Assembly: GCF_001605895.1 (NCBI RefSeq) | Contig: NZ_LUAW01000067.1 | Coordinates: forward strand, 1-64,000 | Reading direction: 5' to 3' | Length of the DNA: 64,000 bases | DNA from: Acinetobacter pragensis | GTDB lineage: Bacteria; Pseudomonadota; Gammaproteobacteria; Pseudomonadales; Moraxellaceae | In this document: piece by piece, positions 1-11,215 of the stretch | How the letters are laid out: every line of letters starts with the position of its first letter | Numbering within the stretch: position 1 is the first letter of the stretch | The notes under the pieces: model-generated | Told to the model about the DNA's origin: nothing | Seen by the model: the letters and a program-made list of their open reading frames with translations, nothing else | Databases searched by the model: none | Translations under genes and position numbers: made by a program

Positions 1-2
1 AT

Positions 3-1016
3 AATATATTATTAAGTAATCCTTATGGTTCTGTATATAAAATTCATGGAAGTGTAGATGACCCAGAAGAACTGGTTTTTACGACAGAAGACTATGCTGA
101 CTTTGATCAGAGATATGATTTAATTCGAGCACAATTAATTTCTTTGTTTGTTCATAATCCAATAGTTTTTCTAGGTTATAGTGTTAATGATATAAATATT
201 AAAAAAATTCTAAGTACTATTTTTAAATATGTGCAGTTTAATTCTGAACAAGCAGAATTAATAAGAAATAATTTTTTACTTGTAGAATATCAAGAAGGAT
301 CAGATTCTCTAGATATTTTAGATCATGATATTGATATAAATGGTTATGCTTTAAGAATACATAAACTTAAAACTGATAACTATATTGAATTATACCATGC
401 ATTAGAGTCATTAAGCTTGCCTGTATCAACTTATGAAATTAGACGTGTATTAGACAATGTAAAGGATATAACCTCTGGTGGAACAATTAAAGTTAGTATT
501 GCTGAAGATATTGATCAATTAAAGAACTCAGAACGAATTTTGGCTATTTCTCCAAAGTCAAAATCTAGTATCGAATATACATATACTGACTCATCACAGT
601 TAATAATTGACTATTTTGATATTATTGATAATAAAAGTGAAAACTTGATTAAGCTTATTGATGAATTCCCAATTGCTAAATCGCATTGGTTTCCAATCTT
701 TGAGTTTTCAAATTTAGTTTCTGATTTACAAAAAGCTGAAATTTTAAAAACCCAGCAAAGGTCTAAGCTTACAAATAATATTAAAGAAAATATCAAAAGA
801 TTTGATGTACATGCTCTAAATAATATTGACGATATATTAGCTTCTAATAAAATTCCAGAAAGTTATAAAATTGATTATATATTTTATAAAGTATTTAATG
901 ATTTAATTTCAGCAGATGAGTTAAAGAATTATTTGATGAAAATAGATGGTGATTTAGATTCAAATTATAAAAAGTTATTATGCTTGTATGATTTTAAAAA
1001 ATATGAAAATCCATAA
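3..1016 (+). CDS. SIR2-like domain protein, 5' end outside the window
   Basis: The open frame runs from the window edge to a TAA at 1014-1016 (337 visible residues), so the true start lies upstream. The first visible part carries SIR2-like (SIR2_2 type) signatures: a KIHGS motif with the likely catalytic His, a TTEDY segment, and FLGYSVND, which resembles the distal NAD-binding motif. The remaining 250 residues or so are helix-rich and match no domain I know. SIR2-like proteins of this kind usually degrade NAD+ in anti-phage abortive infection, alone or with a partner; that role is inferred from the family. The gene is very AT-rich (roughly a quarter G+C by eye), unlike metH and everything to the right, which points to horizontal transfer. 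Any partner gene would lie to the left, outside the window. Confidence 0.75.
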   Translation, partial: NILLSNPYGSVYKIHGSVDDPEELVFTTEDYADFDQRYDLIRAQLISLFVHNPIVFLGYSVNDINIKKILSTIFKYVQFNSEQAELIRNNFLLVEYQEGSDSLDILDHDIDINGYALRIHKLKTDNYIELYHALESLSLPVSTYEIRRVLDNVKDITSGGTIKVSIAEDIDQLKNSERILAISPKSKSSIEYTYTDSSQLIIDYFDIIDNKSENLIKLIDEFPIAKSHWFPIFEFSNLVSDLQKAEILKTQQRSKLTNNIKENIKRFDVHALNNIDDILASNKIPESYKIDYIFYKVFNDLISADELKNYLMKIDGDLDSNYKKLLCLYDFKKYENP

Positions 1017-1027
1017 ATCCCTCCCAA

Positions 1028-1105
1028 CCTCCCTTTAAGAAAGGGAGGAGCTGTCACGTAATTCATTTGATACGTGCAAGTCCCCCTTTGTAAAAGGGGG
1101 ATTTA
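1028..1105. repeat. cluster of three short inverted repeats
   Basis: Three hairpins stand in a row: CCTCCCTTT/AAAGGGAGG (1028-1036/1040-1048), CACGTA/TACGTG (about 1056-1077) and TCCCCCTTT/AAAGGGGGA (1081-1089/1093-1101), the last followed by another TTTAGGGGGATT. The C-rich/G-rich units resemble dispersed 'cccccttt-aaaggggg' repeats that I recall from many gammaproteobacterial genomes. None has a U-tract, so they are not plain terminators. They sit exactly at the change from AT-rich to normal DNA. Confidence 0.6.
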
Positions 1106-1127
1106 GGGGGATTCAGATATCTCAAAA

Positions 1128-1157
1128 AAATCCCCTCATTCGAGGGGATTTTTTATT
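1128..1157. terminator. bidirectional terminator between SIR2 gene and metH
   Basis: Stem AAATCCCCTC/GAGGGGATTT with loop ATTC, flanked by an A-run on the left and a T-run on the right, so it can stop transcripts from both convergent genes. Confidence 0.85.
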
Positions 1158-1175
1158 CTCTAAACTAGAGGTTTT

Positions 1176-4865
<3,690 letters not shown>

Positions 4866-5266
4866 AAATAACCCCAATCCGATGGAATATAAAATCGGCA
4901 AATATATTAACAGAATTCAGTTCAGTTTTACCGATATTCATGGGGGATGAGGCCGGCAAAAAAATGTATTGGCGGTTTTTTCAGCAGCTTGTTGTCGCTG
5001 AGGCATCCTGCTGATCTGCTCTGTCCGTTCATGATTTTGCAGCATTGATCCTTCATTATGGAGTTCTATTGGGATGCTGCAGTTATTTATGACAGGAATG
5101 TTGCAAAATAATTTCAGTGTGGAAATGTTTTGAATTGCTGAGTTTTGACTGCTGAATTGTGGTGTTAATATATTGAAAATTATCAATTAAAATAAATTTT
5201 TTGTAGCCGTTTTTGGGCGGAATTCGTTGCAATAAAGCATGAGAAATAGCTTTATATGGCCGCGCT
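4866..5266. other. intergenic region between metH and the PiT gene
   Basis: Divergent promoter region of about 400 bp. It contains a long-range inverted repeat GCAGCAT/ATGCTGC (5039-5045/5074-5080). I see no convincing gene and no recognisable cobalamin or SAM riboswitch core. An 82-codon minus-strand frame here has low-complexity composition and is not called. Confidence 0.6.
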
Positions 5267-5284
5267 TTGTCATATAATTGTCAC
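5267..5284 (+). promoter_or_regulatory. Pho box (PhoB site) upstream of the phosphate transporter
   Basis: TTGTCATATAATTGTCAC matches the consensus CTGTCATAWAWCTGTCAY at 16 of 18 positions, with both TGTCA direct repeats intact and 11-bp periodicity. A weak -10 (AACAAT, 5295-5300) lies at a suitable distance. The site overlaps the upstream in-frame ATG at 5256, which argues that translation starts further down. Confidence 0.75.
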
Positions 5285-5333
5285 AATTAAACTGAACAAT
5301 ATGGGGATTCTTAAATCCTCCATTCCTGCTTGC

Positions 5334-6953
5334 ATGAATTCTAATCAAACTCCCGTAGATTCAGCACAACCGGCGACTGCAGTTAAGTCGACGAATGTTC
5401 ATGTGCCTACACCGAAATTTTTTGTGCCGGTTTTTTTGACGGTCATAATTTCGACGCTGATTTATATCGGCTTTCAATTAACTTCTGATTTGGCACACGT
5501 TCCCGCATTAAGTCTTTATTCAATGATCTTATTGGGGACAGCGTTATTTATTGCACTCGGTTTTGAGTTTGTGAATGGTTTTCACGATACAGCAAATGCT
5601 GTAGCAACCGTGATTTATACCAATGCATTGTCTGCGCCAGTCGCAGTAATGTGGGCAGGTTTTTGTAATTTCCTTGGCGTGATGGTAGCCAGCGGGGCAG
5701 TGGCCTACGGCATTATTGCCTTGCTTCCAGTCGAATTGATTATGAACGTCGGTTCTGGCGCTGGCTTTGCCATGGTTTTTGCCATGCTGATCGCTGCCAT
5801 TCTGTGGAACTTAGGCACTTGGTTCTTAGGCATTCCGGCTTCAAGTTCGCACACCTTAATCGGTTCGATTTTAGGCGTCGGCATCATGAACTATTTGCTG
5901 CATTCAGGCGCTGGCGCGAGCGGCGTAGACATGGAGCAAGTGCTCAAAGTCGGCAAAGCCTTGCTGTTTTCGCCATTAATCGGTTTCGCATTTGCCGCGC
6001 TGTTGTTTCTTCTGGTGAAGAAAGTCTTCCGCAAACAGCTGGAACTTTTTCAGCCGCCGGAAGGCAATACGCCGCCGCCGCCGTTAATCCGCGCAATTTT
6101 GATTTTCACTTGTACCGGCGTCAGTTTTGCGCACGGTTCGAATGACGGCCAAAAGGGCATGGGCTTAATTATGCTGATTCTGATTGGCTGTGTCCCTTTG
6201 GCTTATTCTTTAAATAAGAATTTAGACCATAAGCACATTCAGTCATTTGAGCAGCTGTCTGTGCAAACCGCGGCGGCCATTTACCCGCAGCATAAAGACA
6301 TTTCAGATGAAACAGCCCGCGCAGTCATCACCAAATACATTCAGACCAAAGAAAGCAATACTGATGTTGTGCCGGCTTTGGCCAGTTTGACCGATCATTT
6401 GGGTGAGCGTGTTGCAAAATATGGCGATGTGCAGCAAATTCCTGAAGCTGAAATTTCTGTAATCCGCAATGACATGTATCTCAGCACAACCGCGTTCAAA
6501 CGCTTGGATAAGGCTGACCAGTTTCCAGCAATGGATGCAGGCCAAGCCAAAGCGGTGAAAGAATACCGCAGCAACTTGGATTCTTTCCTGCAGTATATTC
6601 CGACTTGGGTCAAAGTAGCTGTTGCACTGGCATTAGGCTTAGGCACTATGGTGGGCTGGAAACGCATTGTAGTGACAGTAGGCGAGCGTATCGGTAAAAA
6701 CCATATGACTTACGGCCAAGGCATGTCTGCTGAATTGGTGGCAATGTCGACCATTGCCGCTGCGGACGGTTTAGGTATGCCGGTATCAACTACACACGTT
6801 TTAAACAGTGCTGTAGCCGGCACCATGGTTGCGAATAAATCTGGCTTGAACATGCAAATGGTCCGTACGATTTTATCGGCGTGGATCTTTACTTTACCAG
6901 CGACCATCTGCTTATCCGGCGGCTTGTATTGGCTGCTGCTGAAAGTGTTTTAA
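5334..6953 (+). CDS. pit: PiT-family inorganic phosphate transporter
   Basis: Inner-membrane low-affinity phosphate (metal-phosphate) symporter. Family signatures occur in both repeats: GFEFVNGFHDTANAVAT near the N-terminus, SSSHTLIGS, then FAHGSNDGQKGMG, and ADGLGMPVSTTHVLNSAVAG near the C-terminus. About ten hydrophobic segments flank a large hydrophilic central loop of roughly 150 residues. From ATG 5334 the protein is 539 residues. Longer frames from 5256 or 5301 would begin inside or just after the Pho box and its -10, so 5334 is preferred although its ribosome site is weak. The Pho box suggests phosphate-starvation control, which is less usual for PiT than for Pst systems. Confidence 0.93.
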   Translation: MNSNQTPVDSAQPATAVKSTNVHVPTPKFFVPVFLTVIISTLIYIGFQLTSDLAHVPALSLYSMILLGTALFIALGFEFVNGFHDTANAVATVIYTNALSAPVAVMWAGFCNFLGVMVASGAVAYGIIALLPVELIMNVGSGAGFAMVFAMLIAAILWNLGTWFLGIPASSSHTLIGSILGVGIMNYLLHSGAGASGVDMEQVLKVGKALLFSPLIGFAFAALLFLLVKKVFRKQLELFQPPEGNTPPPPLIRAILIFTCTGVSFAHGSNDGQKGMGLIMLILIGCVPLAYSLNKNLDHKHIQSFEQLSVQTAAAIYPQHKDISDETARAVITKYIQTKESNTDVVPALASLTDHLGERVAKYGDVQQIPEAEISVIRNDMYLSTTAFKRLDKADQFPAMDAGQAKAVKEYRSNLDSFLQYIPTWVKVAVALALGLGTMVGWKRIVVTVGERIGKNHMTYGQGMSAELVAMSTIAAADGLGMPVSTTHVLNSAVAGTMVANKSGLNMQMVRTILSAWIFTLPATICLSGGLYWLLLKVF

Positions 6954-6980
6954 TCAAATAATTCGAATTTTCAGTATTCA

Positions 6981-7010
6981 AAAAAAACGCTGCCGATGCA
7001 GCGTTTTTTA
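6981..7010 (+). terminator. terminator after the PiT gene
   Basis: AACGCTGC/GCAGCGTT stem (6986-6993/6998-7005) followed by a T-run; preceded by an A-run. Confidence 0.85.
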
Positions 7011-7116
7011 TATTCGTCTTGTTTTAACCGCATTGTAATTCTGAGGCGGCGCATATTTATTGCCTTCAGGCAACTTCAGCTGTCCCATCAACAGGTGAGG
7101 GGCATTTTCAAGCATT

Positions 7117-8664
7117 TTACTTTTTAAATTTAGCCAAGACTTTGTTCAACGGCAGTTTGTCCGCAGCAAAGCCATACACTGCCGCAAAAGGCAGGGCAGT
7201 GCGCGCCAAATACGCCACACGCCATAGGCCGCCATGGTTGGCGCCTTTCATCATCAGCTCCAGCGGATGCGCCAGCTTAACTTCAGGGTTCGCCACAGAG
7301 GTTGGGCTGCGCAAGTCATGAATCCACAGCGCCGCCATAATAGCATTGGTGGTTTCAGGTTTAAATGCTTCGACATCAAACAGGCTCGCGCCATTAAAAG
7401 CCGCTTTCAGCAACGGGTTTTTGGTAACGGAGTAAGTTGTGGTGGATGGCGCAATATTGATGCTGACCCGCTGGCCGTTTTGACGCGCCAATGTAGCGCG
7501 CCATTGCTGAATGCGTTTTGCCAGCGCATAGTTAGGCCCTTGTTCGACCACCAGACAGTCGGCAATGCCGTATTTCTGTCCATTCTCAGACTGAATGATA
7601 TTGTGCAGGTTCTGCTTGAAAAAGTGCTGGCGCGAGAGGGCGGAAATGCCTGTACTGATCAGCTGCTGGGTTTTAGAGCGCTGGATGAATTTATCCGCAG
7701 ATGCGCTGATGACTTCTTCAGGCACGGCATACACATCGGTAGGTGTGCACATATACATCAGGCTGGTGTCGGCTTTTTGCGCGCTGACATGCTGCATGAT
7801 GGCATCCATGGCCATAGAAACGCGGACGTGTTTTTCACCATCCAGATACGCAATTGCGGCCAGGTCCAGCTGATGTTCATTTTGCACCAGCCACTGCGCA
7901 ATTTCAGGGATTTGCGTCAATAAGTTGGCGCCTAGTTTTTCTTTTAAGACGGCAACGGGCGTATCTGCCGCAAGCGCTTCAATGCTTGGCGCATACAGTG
8001 TGGCGTTGCCTTGCTGTACCGTATCTAGAATTTTGCTCCAGACGCGCTTATTCGGCAAATCTACAGCGACAATGTTGGCTTTCCATTTTGACAGCCATGT
8101 CAGTGGCCCGGCTTCAGAAGCTGCGCCAAATAACACCATGGTACGGTCAGATAAATCAAACCACTCAGGATGAGCTGCCGCTTCCCTTAATGCATCTGCA
8201 TGGCTGGGTTCTACAATACCGTCATCTTGCCATTTCTGAATCTGCGCCAGCAGCGCTTCACCTTGCAGCTTTTGGCCATGATAAGGCACATACCATTCAG
8301 GCGTGGCATCGCTTTCACCTTTTAATTTAACTGTATGCAAAGGCTGGGCATCCAGCTGCATGACATCTTTGAGCAAATGCTTGCTGCCATTGCGCAAAAA
8401 CTCAAAGGTGTGATGCGCTTTGTTTAAGCCCGCCTCGGCAATTGCAATAGGATTTTGCTCATTGCGGATGCCTTGCTCTACCAGCGCTTTAAAGTATTGC
8501 GGATACTGCTTGCGCCAGTTTTTTTCATTGACTGCTTTTTGCGAGGCGCTGTGATCTACACTGGCTAAGGCTTCGGCAATAATTTCCCGTCCTGCTTTTG
8601 AGGTGCTGGGCTTTTGCTTTTGAGATGGGTTTGGAAATTGAAGACCGTCTAAAGAATTGGACAT
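7117..8664 (-). CDS. uncharacterised protein, possible Rossmann-like domain
   Basis: I do not recognise this 515-residue protein. The start at 8664 (MSNSLDGLQF) is taken because GTGAGA lies just upstream; a start nine codons earlier at 8691 is possible. No signal peptide is evident. The first ~120 residues are charged, with a Lys/Ser/Pro-rich tail. Around residues 190-230 the segment LFGAASEAGPLTWLSKW followed by NIVAVDLP looks like the Gly-rich loop and second strand of a nucleotide-binding fold. The C-terminus has moderately hydrophobic stretches (LWRVAYLARTALPFAAVYGFA) that could touch membranes. Transcribed alone, convergent with the PiT gene. An NAD(P)-dependent enzyme is a possibility only. 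Confidence 0.6.
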   Translation of the reverse strand: MSNSLDGLQFPNPSQKQKPSTSKAGREIIAEALASVDHSASQKAVNEKNWRKQYPQYFKALVEQGIRNEQNPIAIAEAGLNKAHHTFEFLRNGSKHLLKDVMQLDAQPLHTVKLKGESDATPEWYVPYHGQKLQGEALLAQIQKWQDDGIVEPSHADALREAAAHPEWFDLSDRTMVLFGAASEAGPLTWLSKWKANIVAVDLPNKRVWSKILDTVQQGNATLYAPSIEALAADTPVAVLKEKLGANLLTQIPEIAQWLVQNEHQLDLAAIAYLDGEKHVRVSMAMDAIMQHVSAQKADTSLMYMCTPTDVYAVPEEVISASADKFIQRSKTQQLISTGISALSRQHFFKQNLHNIIQSENGQKYGIADCLVVEQGPNYALAKRIQQWRATLARQNGQRVSINIAPSTTTYSVTKNPLLKAAFNGASLFDVEAFKPETTNAIMAALWIHDLRSPTSVANPEVKLAHPLELMMKGANHGGLWRVAYLARTALPFAAVYGFAADKLPLNKVLAKFKK

Positions 8665-8803
8665 GCAAAATATCTCACGTGATCTAATCATTACTATACA
8701 GATGTATACATTATCTATGCCAAATTAAATTCCTAGGTGGCATAAGATGCCAAAATTAGATGATTTATCGTGAAATACACAGAACTTTAGTGGTATGAAA
8801 TAT

Positions 8804-8834
8804 TTTAAAAGCCTTCAGTTTGAAGGCTTTTATC
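8804..8834 (-). terminator. terminator of the small lipoprotein gene
   Basis: Stem AAAAGCCTTCA/TGAAGGCTTTT (8807-8817/8821-8831). It lies 20 bp past the stop codon of the minus-strand gene at 8851. Confidence 0.75.
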
Positions 8835-8850
8835 GGCTGTTTACCAGCAC

Positions 8851-9018
8851 TCAGCAGCGGCCTTTTTTGGCTTGGCCGGGTGGACAGAAATCTCCATGGT
8901 CATGCGGGTAATAGCCGCGGTCTGGATCGACGACAATACTGCCTTCCCGAGTGTGGACTGCGCAGGCGGATAATAGACTGCACAAAATCATGCTGAATAC
9001 TAAGGTTGCTTTTTTCAT
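8851..9018 (-). CDS. small lipoprotein, 55 residues
   Basis: A short gene that is easily missed. ATG at 9016-9018 has a good ribosome site (AAGGAA, eight bases upstream); the stop TGA is at 8851-8853. The product begins MKKATLVFSMILCSLLSAC, a type II signal peptide with lipobox LSAC, giving a lipid-anchored mature peptide of about 37 residues. The mature part is rich in Asp, His, Gly and Tyr and ends in FCPPGQAKKGRC. A CPPGQAKKG-type tail recurs, as I recall, in small envelope proteins of Acinetobacter and relatives with no known function. The two tail cysteines could form a disulfide or bind metal (inference). It has its own terminator at 8804-8834. Confidence 0.8.
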   Translation of the reverse strand: MKKATLVFSMILCSLLSACAVHTREGSIVVDPDRGYYPHDHGDFCPPGQAKKGRC

Positions 9019-9235
9019 ATGAAAATTCCTTTTTTTATTCTGTTCGCTTTTTATGATAAGCGGATCTTGATGAAGATCCAGATGAAATTTGCAGCGGAAA
9101 GTGTGTATAGCCTGTCATTGGTTTAAAACTACACTTGCTTACAGTTATTTGACATATTTATTAAAAATTATTTGAAGTGTGACTTTAGTCACGTTTATGA
9201 TTTAAGCAGAAAAAAAATAAGAGCAGGATGGCCTT

Positions 9236-9529
9236 ATGAATAAATCTAATCAAGTTTATGTCTTTAATGGGCAGAAATCAGGTTTTGCTTCGGCGGTGTT
9301 TTCCAGTTACCGGCAGGCTGAGTTTTGGATTAAAAGAAACTATTTGAGCGGTATTTTAATGGAATACCCATTGAATGAAAGCTGCTATGACTGGGCAAAG
9401 GCTCAAGGCCATTTTAAAGAACGCTCCGCCATAGACCGTGCGCCCATTTTCATTGCTAAATTTGTGTCTGCCTATCAGCGAAACTGGCATTTTGCAAATG
9501 GCCAGCTTGTAGAAAATATAGATGGATAA
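9236..9529 (+). CDS. small uncharacterised protein, 97 residues
   Basis: Begins at ATG 9236 with AGCAGGA upstream. The N-terminal half (VYVFNGQKSGFASAVFSSYRQAEFWI) followed by GILMEYPLNESCYDWA and a FVSAYQRNWHFANGQ tail is the layout of a small soluble domain I associate with DUF7710-like proteins; I am not certain of that assignment. No signal peptide or membrane segment is seen. It stands alone, with an AT-rich promoter region upstream and a terminator downstream, so it is probably a monocistronic gene. Function unknown. Confidence 0.7.
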   Translation: MNKSNQVYVFNGQKSGFASAVFSSYRQAEFWIKRNYLSGILMEYPLNESCYDWAKAQGHFKERSAIDRAPIFIAKFVSAYQRNWHFANGQLVENIDG

Positions 9530-9571
9530 TCAGACCTATTGACGAGGTCAAAATAGCTTTGTTCAAAAATA

Positions 9572-9605
9572 AAAAGAATTCTGCATACAGCGGAATTCTT
9601 TTTTC
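9572..9605. terminator. terminator
   Basis: Stem AAAAGAATTC/GAATTCTTTT (9572-9581/9593-9602), T-run on the plus strand and A-run on the left; can serve both the 97-residue gene and the convergent rhomboid gene. Confidence 0.8.
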
Positions 9606-9632
9606 ATGGAGATCTTGGTTATTTGGATGTTT

Positions 9633-10250
9633 TTAAAAAGGAACTTGCATTAACTTATTCAGGAAATGCGGCAGCAGGCGAGGCTCTATAATAATGGTCA
9701 TAATTACGCCATAGGCGGCGCCCCACAGATGAGCGCTGTGGTTGATATTGGAATTTCCGCGTTTGCCGGACCAAATGCTGTAAGCCACATACAGCACTGC
9801 AAAAATAATCGCAGGGACGGGGATGAAAAATACAAAAATCAATTTCCACGGTTCAAACAGAATATAGGCAAAAAGCACTGCTGACACTGCACCGGAAGCG
9901 CCCAAACTTGCCCAGCGCGCATCATTTTTATGCCGCAGATAGCTGGGAACAATCGCCGCGATCAGACCGCCTAAATAAAACAGCACAAAGCCAAGGTCAA
10001 AAAAATACTGGCGGTAAAACGCTTCAATAATGCTGCCGAAAAAGAACAAGGTAATCATGTTGAACAGCAGATGCGCGCCGTCTGCATGCACAAAGCCGTG
10101 GGTGATGAAACGGTCATATTGACCGCGCTGCATTGCAGGCGGCCAAAAAATCAGGCGGTTCATAAGGGCCTGATTTTGAAAAGCCATAAATGAAATAATG
10201 GCCGTAATAATAATTAAGATGAGGGTGTGGCTGATAGTTAAACCGAGCAT
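9633..10250 (-). CDS. rhomboid-family intramembrane serine protease
   Basis: 205 residues with about six hydrophobic helices. The catalytic serine is in GASGAVSAV, and the catalytic His in NHSAHLWGAAYG. Other rhomboid features are HLLFNMITLFFFGSIIE (the HxxxN oxyanion motif) and FITHGFVHAD. Such proteases cleave membrane proteins within or near the bilayer; the substrate cannot be told from sequence. It is transcribed alone, divergent from nfuA. A second rhomboid occurs at 20625-21449. Confidence 0.9.
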   Translation of the reverse strand: MLGLTISHTLILIIITAIISFMAFQNQALMNRLIFWPPAMQRGQYDRFITHGFVHADGAHLLFNMITLFFFGSIIEAFYRQYFFDLGFVLFYLGGLIAAIVPSYLRHKNDARWASLGASGAVSAVLFAYILFEPWKLIFVFFIPVPAIIFAVLYVAYSIWSGKRGNSNINHSAHLWGAAYGVIMTIIIEPRLLPHFLNKLMQVPF

Positions 10251-10408
10251 AAATTGGCGTTCTAATGATCAATATTCGCAGATCATAATGCCATTAATTG
10301 AAGGCATAGCGATAACTTTCAATATAATTCCGACAATTTTGGTTGATTTTTTTCTAATGAACCGCATCTTCAGTTAAAATGGCTGCTTAAGCATGAGGAA
10401 ATATTGTT

Positions 10409-11047
10409 ATGTCGACTGAGAATACCAGCACTGCAGTTGCAGAAGAGATTCCAAATTTATTGATTACACCCAATGCGCAAGAGTATTTAAAAGATTTATT
10501 GGAAAAACAGAATACGCCGGGCATTGCTGTACGTATTTTTGTAGAAAATCCTGGTACACCGCGCGCTGAATGCTGCATGGCTTACAGTGCGCCAGAAGAA
10601 GTCATACCTACAGATTACAAACAGGATTATCCTGATTTTCCGGCTTATGTTGACGCGCCATCCATTCCTTATTTGCTGGATGCCGTGATTGATTACAACA
10701 AAGACCGTTTTGGCGGGCAATTAACTTTCCGCGCACCAAATTCTAAAGTGCCGCGTGTCGGTCCTGATGCATCAGTAGAAGAGCGCATTACTTATGTGCT
10801 TCAGTCTGAAATCAACCCGGGCCTTGCAGGGCATGGCGGCAACTGCGCATTGGTTGAAGTGGTAGAAGATGCCGAACATGGCCTTACGGCTGTACTCAAA
10901 TTCGGTGGCGGCTGCCAAGGCTGTTCATCCATTGACCTGACGTTAAAGCAGGGTGTAGAAACTACGCTGAAACAGCATGTTCCTGAACTTGCGCGTGTTG
11001 TGGATCAGACGGATCACAGCAACACAGAAGGTGCTTATTTTAAATAA
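10409..11047 (+). CDS. nfuA: Fe/S biogenesis protein NfuA
   Basis: Carrier that delivers [4Fe-4S] clusters to target enzymes. The 212-residue product has a degenerate A-type domain in the first ~110 residues and a C-terminal Nfu domain with the cluster-binding GGGCQGCSS motif (CxxC). The start follows TGAGGAAA at a good distance. It is a single gene with a terminator at 11062-11092. Length and domain order match proteobacterial NfuA. The following gene is a Fur-box-preceded iron receptor, a sensible neighbour, though separated by the terminator. Confidence 0.95.
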   Translation: MSTENTSTAVAEEIPNLLITPNAQEYLKDLLEKQNTPGIAVRIFVENPGTPRAECCMAYSAPEEVIPTDYKQDYPDFPAYVDAPSIPYLLDAVIDYNKDRFGGQLTFRAPNSKVPRVGPDASVEERITYVLQSEINPGLAGHGGNCALVEVVEDAEHGLTAVLKFGGGCQGCSSIDLTLKQGVETTLKQHVPELARVVDQTDHSNTEGAYFK

Positions 11048-11061
11048 GGCCTGTAAACGCT

Positions 11062-11092
11062 AAAAAGCCTCTCATTCAGCAGAGGCTTTTTT
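11062..11092 (+). terminator. nfuA terminator
   Basis: AAAAGCCTCT/AGAGGCTTTT stem (11063-11072/11081-11090) plus T-run. Confidence 0.85.
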
Positions 11093-11114
11093 ATGCCTGA
11101 ACCAATGAAATAAA

Positions 11115-11129
11115 TGATAATAATTATCA
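11115..11129. promoter_or_regulatory. Fur box upstream of the TonB receptor
   Basis: TGATAATAATTATCA is a perfect 7-1-7 inverted repeat identical to the core Fur recognition pattern TGATAATNATTATCA. It lies about 90 bp before the receptor start, in the promoter region. Confidence 0.85.
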
Positions 11130-11215
11130 ATATTAATTGCATTATGTTTATATTTTGTTAATATTTCCCGCAAATTTACTTTATTTCTCCATTATTTTTT
11201 TGTGGGTATGTGTAT

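Noticed and set aside
4938..5186. 82-codon minus-strand reading frame upstream of metH
   Set aside because: No ribosome site, mixed composition without domain features, and it covers an inverted repeat in a divergent promoter region.
4866..5255. Possible cobalamin riboswitch before metH
   Set aside because: I looked for the conserved core and the regulatory kissing-loop segment and saw neither.
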